A stretch of DNA of 34,001 bases. Source: a bacterium. Lineage in GTDB: Bacteria > Arandabacterota > Arandabacteria > Arandabacterales > Arandabacteraceae. Made by a program: the position numbers and the translations under genes. Location of the stretch: assembly GCA_025774845.1 (NCBI GenBank), contig JALGZP010000026.1, positions 1 to 34,001 on the forward strand, given 5' to 3'. The notes beneath the pieces are model-generated. The model searched no databases and was not told where the DNA came from. It worked only from the letters and a program-made list of their open reading frames with translations. The first letter of the stretch is position 1, and every line of letters starts with the position of its first letter. Below are positions 7,175-15,585 of the stretch, piece after piece.

Positions 7175-9106
7175 ATGCGCGGTCCATTGGTATTGATCGT
7201 TGCGGGTATAATCCTGCTGAGCCTGGTCTTATACGCATCAGCAGGCGAGATCCACCAGGCAATCATCGGTGGCGATGTGGAACAGGTAGGGAAGCTTCTC
7301 AAGGTGAATCCCAAACTTGTGACTCAGCCGGATGAAACCGACCAGTACAACAGCCTGCCGCTCCATATAGCTGCCAGGGAAGGGCAGGTAGAGGCAGCAC
7401 GCCTTCTCCTCAATGCCGGTGCAGATCTTGAGTGCGGTGACAGCGATGAGACCACACCGCTTGGCGTGGCCGCAATCTATCGTCAGAGGGAAATGGTAAC
7501 ATTTCTGCTCTCGCAGGGCGCCGACGTCAACAGGCGTGATAAGAACGGTGCCTATGCACTCAGCTTTGCGGCTTCGGGGGGGGACACCGTGACTGTGGAT
7601 GAGATTCTTGATGCCGGGGCCGATCTCAACTTCTGGAACCGACAGGGTGTGACGCTACTCCACTATGCGAGCTCACGAGGTCTTGACCGCTTGTTCAACC
7701 TCCTCATCGAGCGCGGTGATGACATCAATGTCGTTACCGAAGATGGAATGACACCATTACACTGGGCAGCCCTCCGTGGCAACGCAGTGACGACGGAGGC
7801 ACTGCTTGCTCGTGGGGCTGACCCATCAGCTAGGAACGAACAAGGCGAAACCCCACTGATAAATGCAGCCTTTCGAGGCAATGTGGAGGCTGGAAGAGTC
7901 CTGCTCTCCCATGGTGCAGATATCAATGAGGCAAGCGAGCATGGACATACGCCGCTCCTCGGGGCAGCCTGGCAGGGCCATGCGGAGTTTGCGAAGCTCG
8001 CTATCGAACATGGGGCGGATGTCGACTACCAGCCTGAAGAAGGCGACAACGTGCTTATGAGGGCGATTAACGGTGGTGAATGCTCGGTTGTGGAGGCGCT
8101 TGTTGGGGCCGGGGTGAACACAAATGTATGCGAGAGCCACTATGGGTGCTCCGCGCTCCATATGGCTGCTATCCATGGGGACGCGGCTACAGTGGAGCAT
8201 CTGTTGAAAGGTGGCGCATCGGTTACGAGCAGAGACGATGCGGGCAGCACACCATTGGAAATGGCTGCCCGGTACGGTCACAACGACGTGGCCGAGATCC
8301 TGATTGCTCACGGTGCCGACCGCGCAAGCATGGAATCGGCAAGCGGGACCCTGGCAGCACAGGGTGAGCTGGCCGAGGGAGAGGCCGTCATCTGGTACCT
8401 GGGACACAGCGGATGGGCACTCAAGACGAGAAACCATCTTCTCGTGTTCGACTACTTCGATCAGGGCAACGAACCCTCACAGCCGTCACTCTGTAACGGG
8501 AACATCAGCCCGGCCGAGCTTGCCGGTGAGACCGTTACCGTTTTCGGCAGCCATGAACACGGCGATCATTACGATCCGGCGATCTTCGACTGGAATGAGT
8601 CGCTTCCTAATGTGACGTATGTACTTGGCTGCGAGCCGGAGGAAACACCGGCTCCTTACGAGTACACGGGTCCGCGTGTGACTCGCACAATAAACGGTAT
8701 GAAGGTCTCCACAATCGAATCCAACGATTCAGGTGTGGGCTTCGTTGTCGAGGTCGACGGCCTTGTGATCTTTCATGCGGGGGACCATGCTAACCGCCAG
8801 CAGGATTTCTCAGGTCCGTACCAGGCGGAGATTGACTACCTTGCGGCCGGAGGCGTGAGGCCGGATATCGCGTTCATGCCCGTAAGCGGGTGTGGGTTCG
8901 GTGATCAGGAAGCCGTGAAATTGGGTGTTCACTACGCGCTTGAGACATTGAAGCCGACAGTCTTCATGCCCATGCATGGCGGCCGGAGCTCGTACCGGTA
9001 TCACGAATTCATAGGCGACTGCAAGGACAAGTTCATGAACGTACAGATGGAGGCACCCCGGAACAAGGGGGATCACTTCCGTTACCGTGATGGGCGTATA
9101 AGCTGA
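7175..9106 (+). CDS. Exported ankyrin-repeat protein fused to an UlaG-like metallo-beta-lactamase-fold hydrolase
   Basis: A 643-residue fusion. A complete AAGGAGGT (7158-7165) lies 9 bases before the ATG. A signal peptide (residues 1-23, cleavage after ASA) sends it out of the cytoplasm. Residues about 24-390 hold roughly eleven ankyrin repeats, recognisable by TPLHxAAxxG and LLxxGAD blocks; the first and ninth are degenerate. From about residue 405 a metallo-beta-lactamase fold begins with WYLGHSGWALKT, typical of UlaG-like lactonases. Its metal motif HEHGDH is at 460-465, with further ligands in FHAGDH (His534, Asp537) and MPMHGG (His601). The hydrolase looks intact. Ankyrin arrays bind protein partners, so the enzyme may be tethered to a partner in the periplasm or at the surface; that is inference. 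Substrate unknown. Confidence 0.9.
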   Translation: MRGPLVLIVAGIILLSLVLYASAGEIHQAIIGGDVEQVGKLLKVNPKLVTQPDETDQYNSLPLHIAAREGQVEAARLLLNAGADLECGDSDETTPLGVAAIYRQREMVTFLLSQGADVNRRDKNGAYALSFAASGGDTVTVDEILDAGADLNFWNRQGVTLLHYASSRGLDRLFNLLIERGDDINVVTEDGMTPLHWAALRGNAVTTEALLARGADPSARNEQGETPLINAAFRGNVEAGRVLLSHGADINEASEHGHTPLLGAAWQGHAEFAKLAIEHGADVDYQPEEGDNVLMRAINGGECSVVEALVGAGVNTNVCESHYGCSALHMAAIHGDAATVEHLLKGGASVTSRDDAGSTPLEMAARYGHNDVAEILIAHGADRASMESASGTLAAQGELAEGEAVIWYLGHSGWALKTRNHLLVFDYFDQGNEPSQPSLCNGNISPAELAGETVTVFGSHEHGDHYDPAIFDWNESLPNVTYVLGCEPEETPAPYEYTGPRVTRTINGMKVSTIESNDSGVGFVVEVDGLVIFHAGDHANRQQDFSGPYQAEIDYLAAGGVRPDIAFMPVSGCGFGDQEAVKLGVHYALETLKPTVFMPMHGGRSSYRYHEFIGDCKDKFMNVQMEAPRNKGDHFRYRDGRIS

Positions 9107-9126
9107 TGCAGGCCTGGCTGTTTTAG

Positions 9127-9143
9127 CCGGCACCCGGTGCCGG
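9127..9143. repeat. Inverted repeat between convergent genes
   Basis: CCGGCACC and GGTGCCGG are perfect arms around one central base. The T-run (TTTT) lies on the upstream side of the plus strand and there is none downstream on either strand, so it is not a standard intrinsic terminator. It sits between the stops of the ankyrin/MBL and oligoendopeptidase genes and may protect or end transcripts. Confidence 0.5.
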
Positions 9144-9220
9144 AGCCGGAGTATTGCAGATTGTAGCGTCGGGTCTCCGCGTCCGACGGACAGAGAATCG
9201 TCGGGGGTGGAGGCCCGGTG

Positions 9221-11026
9221 CTACATCCTGCCGGCGAGCTCGATAAAGGCGTCGACGTCCCTAAGAGCACGTCCGACTGCATCCTTCCAGAACTCCTCAC
9301 CTGTAAGATCTACACCCAGGTGCTTCCTTGCTACATCCTCACACGACATCGATCCCGTATCGGCAAGAAGCGCGGTGTATTTCTCGGCAAAGGCCGGCCC
9401 CTCTTTCTTCGCGCGGTCGTAGATACCACCGGCAAAGAGATGCCCGAAAGTGTACGGGTAGTTGTAGAAGGGTACCCCTGTCTCGGAAAAATGCAGCTTC
9501 GAGGCCCAGAATAGCGGATGGCAACCGTCATCGGCGAGGGCTTCACCGAAAGCCGCTTTCTGCGCCTCAACCATCAGTTCATTCAGACGCTCCTTGGACA
9601 CAGGGCCATCCTTCCTCTCCTTGTAGAACTTGCTCTCAAACAGGAAGCGACAGCGGATGTTGCAGAACATCGCAAGGTGGTCCTGGACTTTCTTATCGAT
9701 GAGCGACAATTTCTCGGCGTTGTTTTCAACCGACTCAAGTGCCGCATCGTTTACCAGCATCTCATTGAAAGTCGATGCCGTCTCGGCCGTCGTCATCGTG
9801 TAGTAGCGTGCGTAATAGTCGCGGTCGCGGAAAACCCAGCTGTGATATGCATGCCCGATCTCGTGAGCCAGCGTCATCAACTCCGAGTAGTTGCCGGAGA
9901 ACGTCATGAAGATACGCGATTGCGTGACTACGGGAAGACCCGTACAGAAACCGCCCGCCATCTTGCCGCTTCTGTCCTCAGCCTCAACCCAACGCTCGTC
10001 AATGACCTTGCGGGCGAACCGGCCGATTTCCGGTGAGAATGAAGAAAGGTGCTTAACAACAAAGTCCGATGCCTGGTCATACGTAAATGTCTTCTCGACC
10101 TCACCGATTGGAGCCCATTGGTCGTACCAGCGGAAACTGTCCAGGCCAAGCAGTTTCTTCTTCTCAATCAGGTAGTCATTCATGCGGTCACGACTGCCAG
10201 CGATCACGTTCCACATGCTGTTTATGGTTTCCTCACTCACGCGTGCCATCAGATACGATTCGAAGAGCGGAGACTCCCAACCCCTGGCCTTATAGAGGCT
10301 GAGTCTGAAACCGGCAAGCGAGTTGATCTGCATTGCCGCCAGTCCTTCGGTAGATCCCCACGACGCTTCCAGTTTCTCGAACGCCTGCCTGCGAATCTCA
10401 CGGTCCGGCGAGCTCATCTTGTTGGTCAGCTGACCCATTGACAGTTCCTCGGACTTCCCGCCTTCGGTAAACTCCGATCTCAGATCACCGGCTATCTTGG
10501 TATAGAGGCGGTTCCAGGCATGATATCCGCTGACCGCCAGCTCGGTCGCCAGTTTCTCAAGTTTGGGTTCCATCTTGAGGCGTGCCTTGCGACGGCGCTC
10601 GCTCCAGTAGAACGCAGATCCGACGAGTCTCTCGTCACCGACGAAGTCCTCCCAGGCCTGATCGTCGACGGCGATAGCAAACTCATCAATGTCCGTCTGG
10701 ATCACCTCAATGGCGGCTTCATGGCTGGAGATTTCCTCGAGTATGTTCATCGCTTTGTCGTCGGTAACATCCTGAGCCGCGAGGCAGTAGGTGAAGCTGC
10801 CCGCATGATCCAACCGCTTATCGGTATCCTGGACAAGTAGAAGGATGTCGACCCAGGCTTCCCGCGTGTCCTCATCGAGCTTACGCGGCAGCCTGGACAG
10901 CCTCTCCCTGGCTTCCTCAAGGTCGGCGACGACGGTCTTACGGAACGCCTCGAATTCCTTGGAGCCTGAACCTCCCGGAAACACGGACTCAAGATCCCAT
11001 CTCATCTTATTTACCTCGGTACTCAC
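9221..11026 (-). CDS. pepF: Oligoendopeptidase F, M3 family
   Basis: Cytoplasmic zinc oligopeptidase, 601 residues, the usual length for the M3B group. It starts at GTG 11026 with GGAGGTG five bases upstream; no signal peptide follows (MSTEVNKMRWDLESVFPG is typical for the N-terminus). The zinc motif HEIGH is at 388-392 in the context LMTLAHEIGHAYHS. The third ligand region TASTFNEML follows about 30 residues later. The C-terminal YNYPYTFGHLFAGGIY block is also typical. It likely finishes the breakdown of short peptides imported from outside, which fits the exported proteases encoded around it. It is flanked by opposite-strand genes and so is a single-gene unit. Confidence 0.95.
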   Translation of the reverse strand: MSTEVNKMRWDLESVFPGGSGSKEFEAFRKTVVADLEEARERLSRLPRKLDEDTREAWVDILLLVQDTDKRLDHAGSFTYCLAAQDVTDDKAMNILEEISSHEAAIEVIQTDIDEFAIAVDDQAWEDFVGDERLVGSAFYWSERRRKARLKMEPKLEKLATELAVSGYHAWNRLYTKIAGDLRSEFTEGGKSEELSMGQLTNKMSSPDREIRRQAFEKLEASWGSTEGLAAMQINSLAGFRLSLYKARGWESPLFESYLMARVSEETINSMWNVIAGSRDRMNDYLIEKKKLLGLDSFRWYDQWAPIGEVEKTFTYDQASDFVVKHLSSFSPEIGRFARKVIDERWVEAEDRSGKMAGGFCTGLPVVTQSRIFMTFSGNYSELMTLAHEIGHAYHSWVFRDRDYYARYYTMTTAETASTFNEMLVNDAALESVENNAEKLSLIDKKVQDHLAMFCNIRCRFLFESKFYKERKDGPVSKERLNELMVEAQKAAFGEALADDGCHPLFWASKLHFSETGVPFYNYPYTFGHLFAGGIYDRAKKEGPAFAEKYTALLADTGSMSCEDVARKHLGVDLTGEEFWKDAVGRALRDVDAFIELAGRM

Positions 11027-11172
11027 AATTGCACCTCCACTTTCCGGCCTTGAATTTAGAGGAAATGTTCTCCTTAGGATACTACAAGAATTTCAGTGAC
11101 ACCATACTAAATTAGCATCCCGGTCCCCGGGGAACATGTGCTACTCTATCCACCTGAGGGAACTGACTGAAG

Positions 11173-11916
11173 ATGGACGCAACAGCTCACGTGATCATCT
11201 ACGGTATCATCGCCGTCTTTGTGGCGGGCGTTGTTAAAGGGCTCACAGGTTTCGGGTTTTCGCTGGCGGCTGTCCCGTTCCTGGTCTTACTTCTCGGCCC
11301 ACGGACGGCGATACCGATTGTGATCATCCTGAACGCACTGACCAATATCGGTCTGTATTTAAGTGTGCGAAAGTCGGCGGATCTCAAGCGCATCAGACCG
11401 CTGATCATCGCAGGGATAGTCTCCGTCCCGGTCGGGATGATCCTGCTTCTTGTTCTTAACGTTACCGTTCTAAAGATCATTATCGGTTGCACAATCTGCA
11501 TATTTGCCCTCGCGTTCCTGCTGGGATTCAAGAGACAGGTAAGCAATGAGAAACGCGGCCTTGTAGCGGCCGGGCTCTTGAGTGGTACGTTGAACGGGGC
11601 CATATCGACCGGTGGACCGCCGGTCATTCTCTTTCTCTCGAATCAGGGGGATGCGAAGCAACCGTTCCGCGCGAACCTGATTGCATATTTCTTTTTTCTA
11701 AGTCTCGCCTCGGTCCCGATCTTCTTTGCAGGGGGACTTGTGACGTTCACGGTAACCAGATACGCTCTGATCTTCTTTCCCGCACTGGTCCTGGGTGCGT
11801 TGGCGGGGAACTGGCTTCTCCACAGGGTTCCGGAGCAGACTTTTCGCGTCATCGCCCTGCTCGTGGTGATGGCCGCCGGTGTGATATCGGTGCTGTCGAG
11901 CACAGGGCTTATGTAG
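11173..11916 (+). CDS. TauE/SafE family membrane permease
   Basis: Polytopic inner-membrane protein of 247 residues with about eight hydrophobic segments. The N-terminal block FVAGVVKGLTGFGFSLAAVP and the second-half repeat GLLSGTLNGAISTGGPPVIL are the paired G-rich signatures of the TauE/SafE (sulfite/sulfonate exporter-like, formerly DUF81) family. Members carry sulfite, sulfoacetate or other organic anions; the substrate cannot be told here. Given the sulfatase-like enzymes next to it, sulfur anion export is tempting, but those enzymes lack sulfatase-type active sites, so I do not rely on it. The ribosome site is weak (GAGGG lies about 14 bases off). Its stop is only 4 bases from the stop of the convergent lipoprotein gene. 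Confidence 0.88.
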   Translation: MDATAHVIIYGIIAVFVAGVVKGLTGFGFSLAAVPFLVLLLGPRTAIPIVIILNALTNIGLYLSVRKSADLKRIRPLIIAGIVSVPVGMILLLVLNVTVLKIIIGCTICIFALAFLLGFKRQVSNEKRGLVAAGLLSGTLNGAISTGGPPVILFLSNQGDAKQPFRANLIAYFFFLSLASVPIFFAGGLVTFTVTRYALIFFPALVLGALAGNWLLHRVPEQTFRVIALLVVMAAGVISVLSSTGLM

Positions 11917-11920
11917 ACAG

Positions 11921-13717
11921 CTACTGGATATAGCCCAGTGCGCGGAGCTCACCCTTGATCTTCTCATCCAGCTCTGCACGGATCTCGCCCCTGTACTCAC
12001 TCTCGCAGTGCCATATGAGGAAGTAAGGCGGCCAGGGTTTGGGTGACGGGCCTGTTCTTAACGGTGCCGTGTTTCGCCGTGACTTCAGAGCAAACGGCAT
12101 CTGGGCCGGTTTCTTCAGTGTCTTGCCGAAGTAGGTGTTCCCGATCGCCGGTTCACCGTCCAACCTGAGATCGAAGTTGACCGGGACCGCGCCCGGGGCC
12201 TCGGCTATGAAAGCCAGGGTGAGCGATCCTTCGACATCGATGTCTTCGATTGCGACCATATGCCCCTCGGCACTCGTGACCACCGGCCCGATGTCAACCA
12301 TATGGCCGGAAGCATCAAAGAACTTGAAGAGGGGGATCCTGCCGATGCCCGGTCCTCTCGCTGATGTTATCTTGATGCCAAAGGTCTCATGCTCCCGAGT
12401 TCCTGCCATCTCGATATACCAGGTGTCGGTCATAGCGAAAAGTGATCTGAACATCATGTCTTCGAGTAGGGCAAGCGCCTCCGGCTTGTGGGCTGCGATA
12501 TTCTCCTGCTCATCCGGATCCTGTTCGAGGTTAAACAGCATCTCATCCCTGCTGCGCAGATCGTAGATCATCTTCCACGGTTGTGCTGTGATACCCTTTC
12601 GCTCCGTACCCTGGAGCATTCCCTCCGAGTAGGCAGCATTCTGTGGGAAGAGGGTGCTCCGTGTAGGCGGGGGTTCCCCGTTGCCCGTGAGTACCGGCAT
12701 GAGGTTAACACCTTCAAGATGGGCATCGGTGTTGATACCTATGAGGTCAAGAACAGTGGGCATGACATCTATGAGTCTTACCTGTCGGGACACTCTCATC
12801 CCGTCGGGAAGGCGGCCGGGTAGCGAGAATATCAGCGGGACCCGGATCACTTCACCGAAGAGTGTGTGCCCGTGACCGAACCCCTCGTGCTCAAAGAATT
12901 CCTCACCGTGGTCGCTCAGGAGAATCACAAGTGTGTTGTCACGGATGCCAAGTTCACTTAGCCCGCTAAGTAAGCCGGCGATCGCTTTGTCGGTGTAGAC
13001 GATCTCGCCATCGTAGAGAGCCCGGATGTGATTCCAGTCGTTCTCATCAAGTGATCTCAGGTTTTCGAAATCCATACCCACGACGTCCGGGAAATAGTCG
13101 TGTAAGACAAAAGCGTTTCCGATGTGACCGTCGTAGCCGGCATCGAACAGCGTGTCGTAGGGTGGTAGCGGGGCATAAGGTTCGTGCGGGTCGAAGTAAT
13201 GGGCGAACATCATGAAAGGCTGGTCCTTGTGTTCATTTATCCACTCAAGGACGTCCACCGTCGTCCCGTCCGCCCGCCTCCCCTGGGGAGGGGTAGGGTC
13301 ATAGTAGTCGAACCCCCTGTTGACTCCGTATTCAGGTCTGAGAACTGTTGCATTGACGATCGCACCGGTCGCGTAGCCATGCTCCTTGAGTATCGTCCCG
13401 AGTGTGGGGAAAGACTCACGCATGCGGGACACGGCCGACATTGCCCCATGCTGACTCGGATAAAGCGAGGTGAAAACGGAAGAGAAGGAGGGAAGCGTCC
13501 AGGGGGACTGGCTTATCGTGTTCTCGAGGAGTACGCCTTCGGCCGCCAGCTTATCTATTGCCGGGCTCGTGTTGCGTTCATAGCCATAGCAGCCGAGATG
13601 GTCGGGTCTCAGGGTGTCGACGCCGATGATCAACACATTGAGGGGCCGATCCTCCGTACCGCACGCCAGGACCGCGACAAAGCATACGGCGATAGCAAGC
13701 CCAAACCTGATCTTCAT
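11921..13717 (-). CDS. Lipoprotein, alkaline phosphatase/sulfatase superfamily, copy 1
   Basis: Predicted 598-residue lipoprotein. The ATG at 13717 gives a short signal with lipobox VLAC (Cys19) and has AGGTGG upstream; the longer frame to 13771 starts with a charged, non-signal stretch. Metal and fold motifs: GVDTLRPDHLGCYGY (Asp34), and LLSDHGEEFFEHEGFGHGH in the middle. At the nucleophile position true sulfatases have Cys/Ser-x-Pro-x-Arg for formylglycine; here it is W-T-L-P-S-F with Thr74, and the Asp-Asn pair is replaced by Asp-His. Thr plus Asp-His resembles LtaS/EptA-type phosphotransferases and phosphomonoester hydrolases, so a phospho- rather than sulfo-substrate is possible. A beta-rich C-terminal part ends in ELRALGYIQ, shared with its neighbour. 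Last gene of the pgi operon, 59 bases after copy 2. Confidence 0.85.
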   Translation of the reverse strand: MKIRFGLAIAVCFVAVLACGTEDRPLNVLIIGVDTLRPDHLGCYGYERNTSPAIDKLAAEGVLLENTISQSPWTLPSFSSVFTSLYPSQHGAMSAVSRMRESFPTLGTILKEHGYATGAIVNATVLRPEYGVNRGFDYYDPTPPQGRRADGTTVDVLEWINEHKDQPFMMFAHYFDPHEPYAPLPPYDTLFDAGYDGHIGNAFVLHDYFPDVVGMDFENLRSLDENDWNHIRALYDGEIVYTDKAIAGLLSGLSELGIRDNTLVILLSDHGEEFFEHEGFGHGHTLFGEVIRVPLIFSLPGRLPDGMRVSRQVRLIDVMPTVLDLIGINTDAHLEGVNLMPVLTGNGEPPPTRSTLFPQNAAYSEGMLQGTERKGITAQPWKMIYDLRSRDEMLFNLEQDPDEQENIAAHKPEALALLEDMMFRSLFAMTDTWYIEMAGTREHETFGIKITSARGPGIGRIPLFKFFDASGHMVDIGPVVTSAEGHMVAIEDIDVEGSLTLAFIAEAPGAVPVNFDLRLDGEPAIGNTYFGKTLKKPAQMPFALKSRRNTAPLRTGPSPKPWPPYFLIWHCESEYRGEIRAELDEKIKGELRALGYIQ

Positions 13718-13776
13718 AATGCTTTCCACCTTCTTCGAAGTCAGCCTAACACGTCGGATGGGAGAGGGCAACCCGC

Positions 13777-15585
13777 CTACTGGATGTAGCCCAATGCGCG
13801 CAGTTCTCTTTTTGTAGCGTCATCAAGTTCGACTGCGGTGTCTCCCTCGTACTGCTGCTGCGTCTGCCAGATGAGGAAATACGGCGCGTCGGGCCTTCGC
13901 GCCGGTGGTCCATCCGATGCGAGGACCTTGCGTCCGCCCTTCCTTGAGAACGGCATCTCGTTCGGGTTTGCAAGTGATACGCCAAGGTAAGTCCGCTTGG
14001 GCACGCGCCTCGCGTCGATCTTAAGGTCGAACTCAACAGGAATACCTTTTGGCTCAACCTGGAGAGCCAGTGTGAGTTCCTTGTCCAAATTGAGATCTCT
14101 TATCTTAAGTACGGAACGTCTGGATGGCCTGGTCTCTACATCGGCGATTTCATAAATGTCGACGGCGGAGCCCTCGACGTCCGTGGCAGTTAACAGACGA
14201 ATCACACCCTCCTTCTCCCGCTGCCGCGCGAGGATTTCGAGATCGAATATGTGTGGGTCTTCTCCTCCCGCCATCCGGATGTACCACGCATTGGATAGTC
14301 CGCCGATGGCCTGAAAGAGAGCCTGTTCGGCCCCTGTGAAGCCCGCCGGTTTCCCGTCCACGAGGTCCAGCGTCTCGCCGGGATCATCTTCCAGGTTGAA
14401 AACGATCTCCTGATCGGCGGAGATATCGTAAATGACCTTCCAGGGATAGGCGATTACACTCTTGATGGTCATGCTGTGTCTTAAAGCCTCGGAATAGCAG
14501 TTCCCGGGCGGAAGCAATCCACGGCGCTCCAACTTTGAATCTCCTGCGGGCGAGATCAAGGGCAGGAGACTCGTGCCCTCAAAGTGTTCCGGACTGTCAC
14601 AACCCAGAATATCCAGGATCGTCGGGGCAACATCGATGAGGCGGACATGGGTTGGCGTTCTGTTGCCGGCTTTCACTCTGCCCGGCAAACTGAACAGCAA
14701 CGGCACATGGATGAGTTCATTGTAGAGACTGTGCCCATGGTCAAGCCCGCCGTGGTCGAAGAACTCCTCCCCGTGATCGCTGAGGAGGATGATGAGCGTG
14801 TTGTCGTCAAGACCTCGCTCCGCGAGACCGTCGAGGAGCACGCCGACTGCGCTGTCGGTGAAGGCGATTTCTCCATCATACAGCGAGACGATGTGGTTTC
14901 TGTCCTCATCCGAGAGCGATGTGATCTCTTCCCGCATGGTCGGGATGCTCATAGAGGAAAAATAGTCGAGGTTAAAGGAGTTCCCGATGGGACCGGTGTA
15001 GCCGGGATCGAACAGTGTGTCATAGGGCCGTGGCGGTGAATACGACAGATGCGGGTCGAAGTAGTGCACGAACATGAAGAGGGGCCGGTCACGATGACCT
15101 TCTATCCACTTGAGGGCCTCCTCGGTAACCACATCGGCAGACCTCTCCACCCCCGAAGGCATCACATTGTAGTATTCGAACCCCTTGTCCAGTCCGAACT
15201 CGGGTCTCAGGACCGGCGCGTTTATAATTGCATAGGTAAGATACCCCCTGTCTCCGAGCGTGGTCGCAAGCGTGGGGATGGTGGAACGCATTCTGGTCTC
15301 AACGGTCGTGGCGCCATGCTGGGTAGGATAGAGGGATGTGAAGACCGTGGCAAATGACGGCAGTGTCCACGGAGCCTGGCTGATTGCGTTCTGAAACAGA
15401 GCCCCCCGGGCGGCCAGCCTATCGATATTCCGGCTTGTATTTCGTGCGTAGCCATAGCAGCCGAGATGGTCGGGTCTCAGGGTGTCGACCGCTATTATAA
15501 TCACGTTGAGGGGTCCGCTCTCAGTCCCGCAAGAGAAAGCGATGGCAACGAGGGCGATGACTGCCAATCTCAGGGCAACTCTCAT
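13777..15585 (-). CDS. Lipoprotein, alkaline phosphatase/sulfatase superfamily, copy 2
   Basis: A 602-residue paralogue of the following gene, alike from end to end: Cys19 in a FSC lipobox, Asp34 in VDTLRPDHLGCYGY, Thr74 in PWTLPSF, a DHGEEFFDHGG block, and the same ELRALGYIQ terminus. The key residues share the same numbering, so the pair arose by tandem duplication. They have since diverged substantially, mostly in the C-terminal beta region. The ATG at 15585 overlaps the TGA of the upstream isomerase gene by four bases (ATGA), which implies translational coupling. As with copy 1, the lack of a formylglycine Cys/Ser argues against classical sulfatase chemistry. It likely acts at the membrane on the periplasmic or outer face. 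Confidence 0.85.
   Translation of the reverse strand: MRVALRLAVIALVAIAFSCGTESGPLNVIIIAVDTLRPDHLGCYGYARNTSRNIDRLAARGALFQNAISQAPWTLPSFATVFTSLYPTQHGATTVETRMRSTIPTLATTLGDRGYLTYAIINAPVLRPEFGLDKGFEYYNVMPSGVERSADVVTEEALKWIEGHRDRPLFMFVHYFDPHLSYSPPRPYDTLFDPGYTGPIGNSFNLDYFSSMSIPTMREEITSLSDEDRNHIVSLYDGEIAFTDSAVGVLLDGLAERGLDDNTLIILLSDHGEEFFDHGGLDHGHSLYNELIHVPLLFSLPGRVKAGNRTPTHVRLIDVAPTILDILGCDSPEHFEGTSLLPLISPAGDSKLERRGLLPPGNCYSEALRHSMTIKSVIAYPWKVIYDISADQEIVFNLEDDPGETLDLVDGKPAGFTGAEQALFQAIGGLSNAWYIRMAGGEDPHIFDLEILARQREKEGVIRLLTATDVEGSAVDIYEIADVETRPSRRSVLKIRDLNLDKELTLALQVEPKGIPVEFDLKIDARRVPKRTYLGVSLANPNEMPFSRKGGRKVLASDGPPARRPDAPYFLIWQTQQQYEGDTAVELDDATKRELRALGYIQ

Noticed and set aside
9127-9143. Stem-loop as an intrinsic terminator
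   Set aside because: No T-run on the 3' side in either direction; kept only as an inverted repeat.
11173-15585. A sulfur module: TauE/SafE exporter plus two sulfatases
   Set aside because: The exporter is convergent, not co-transcribed, and the sulfatase-like proteins lack the formylglycine residue, so a shared sulfate role is not supported.
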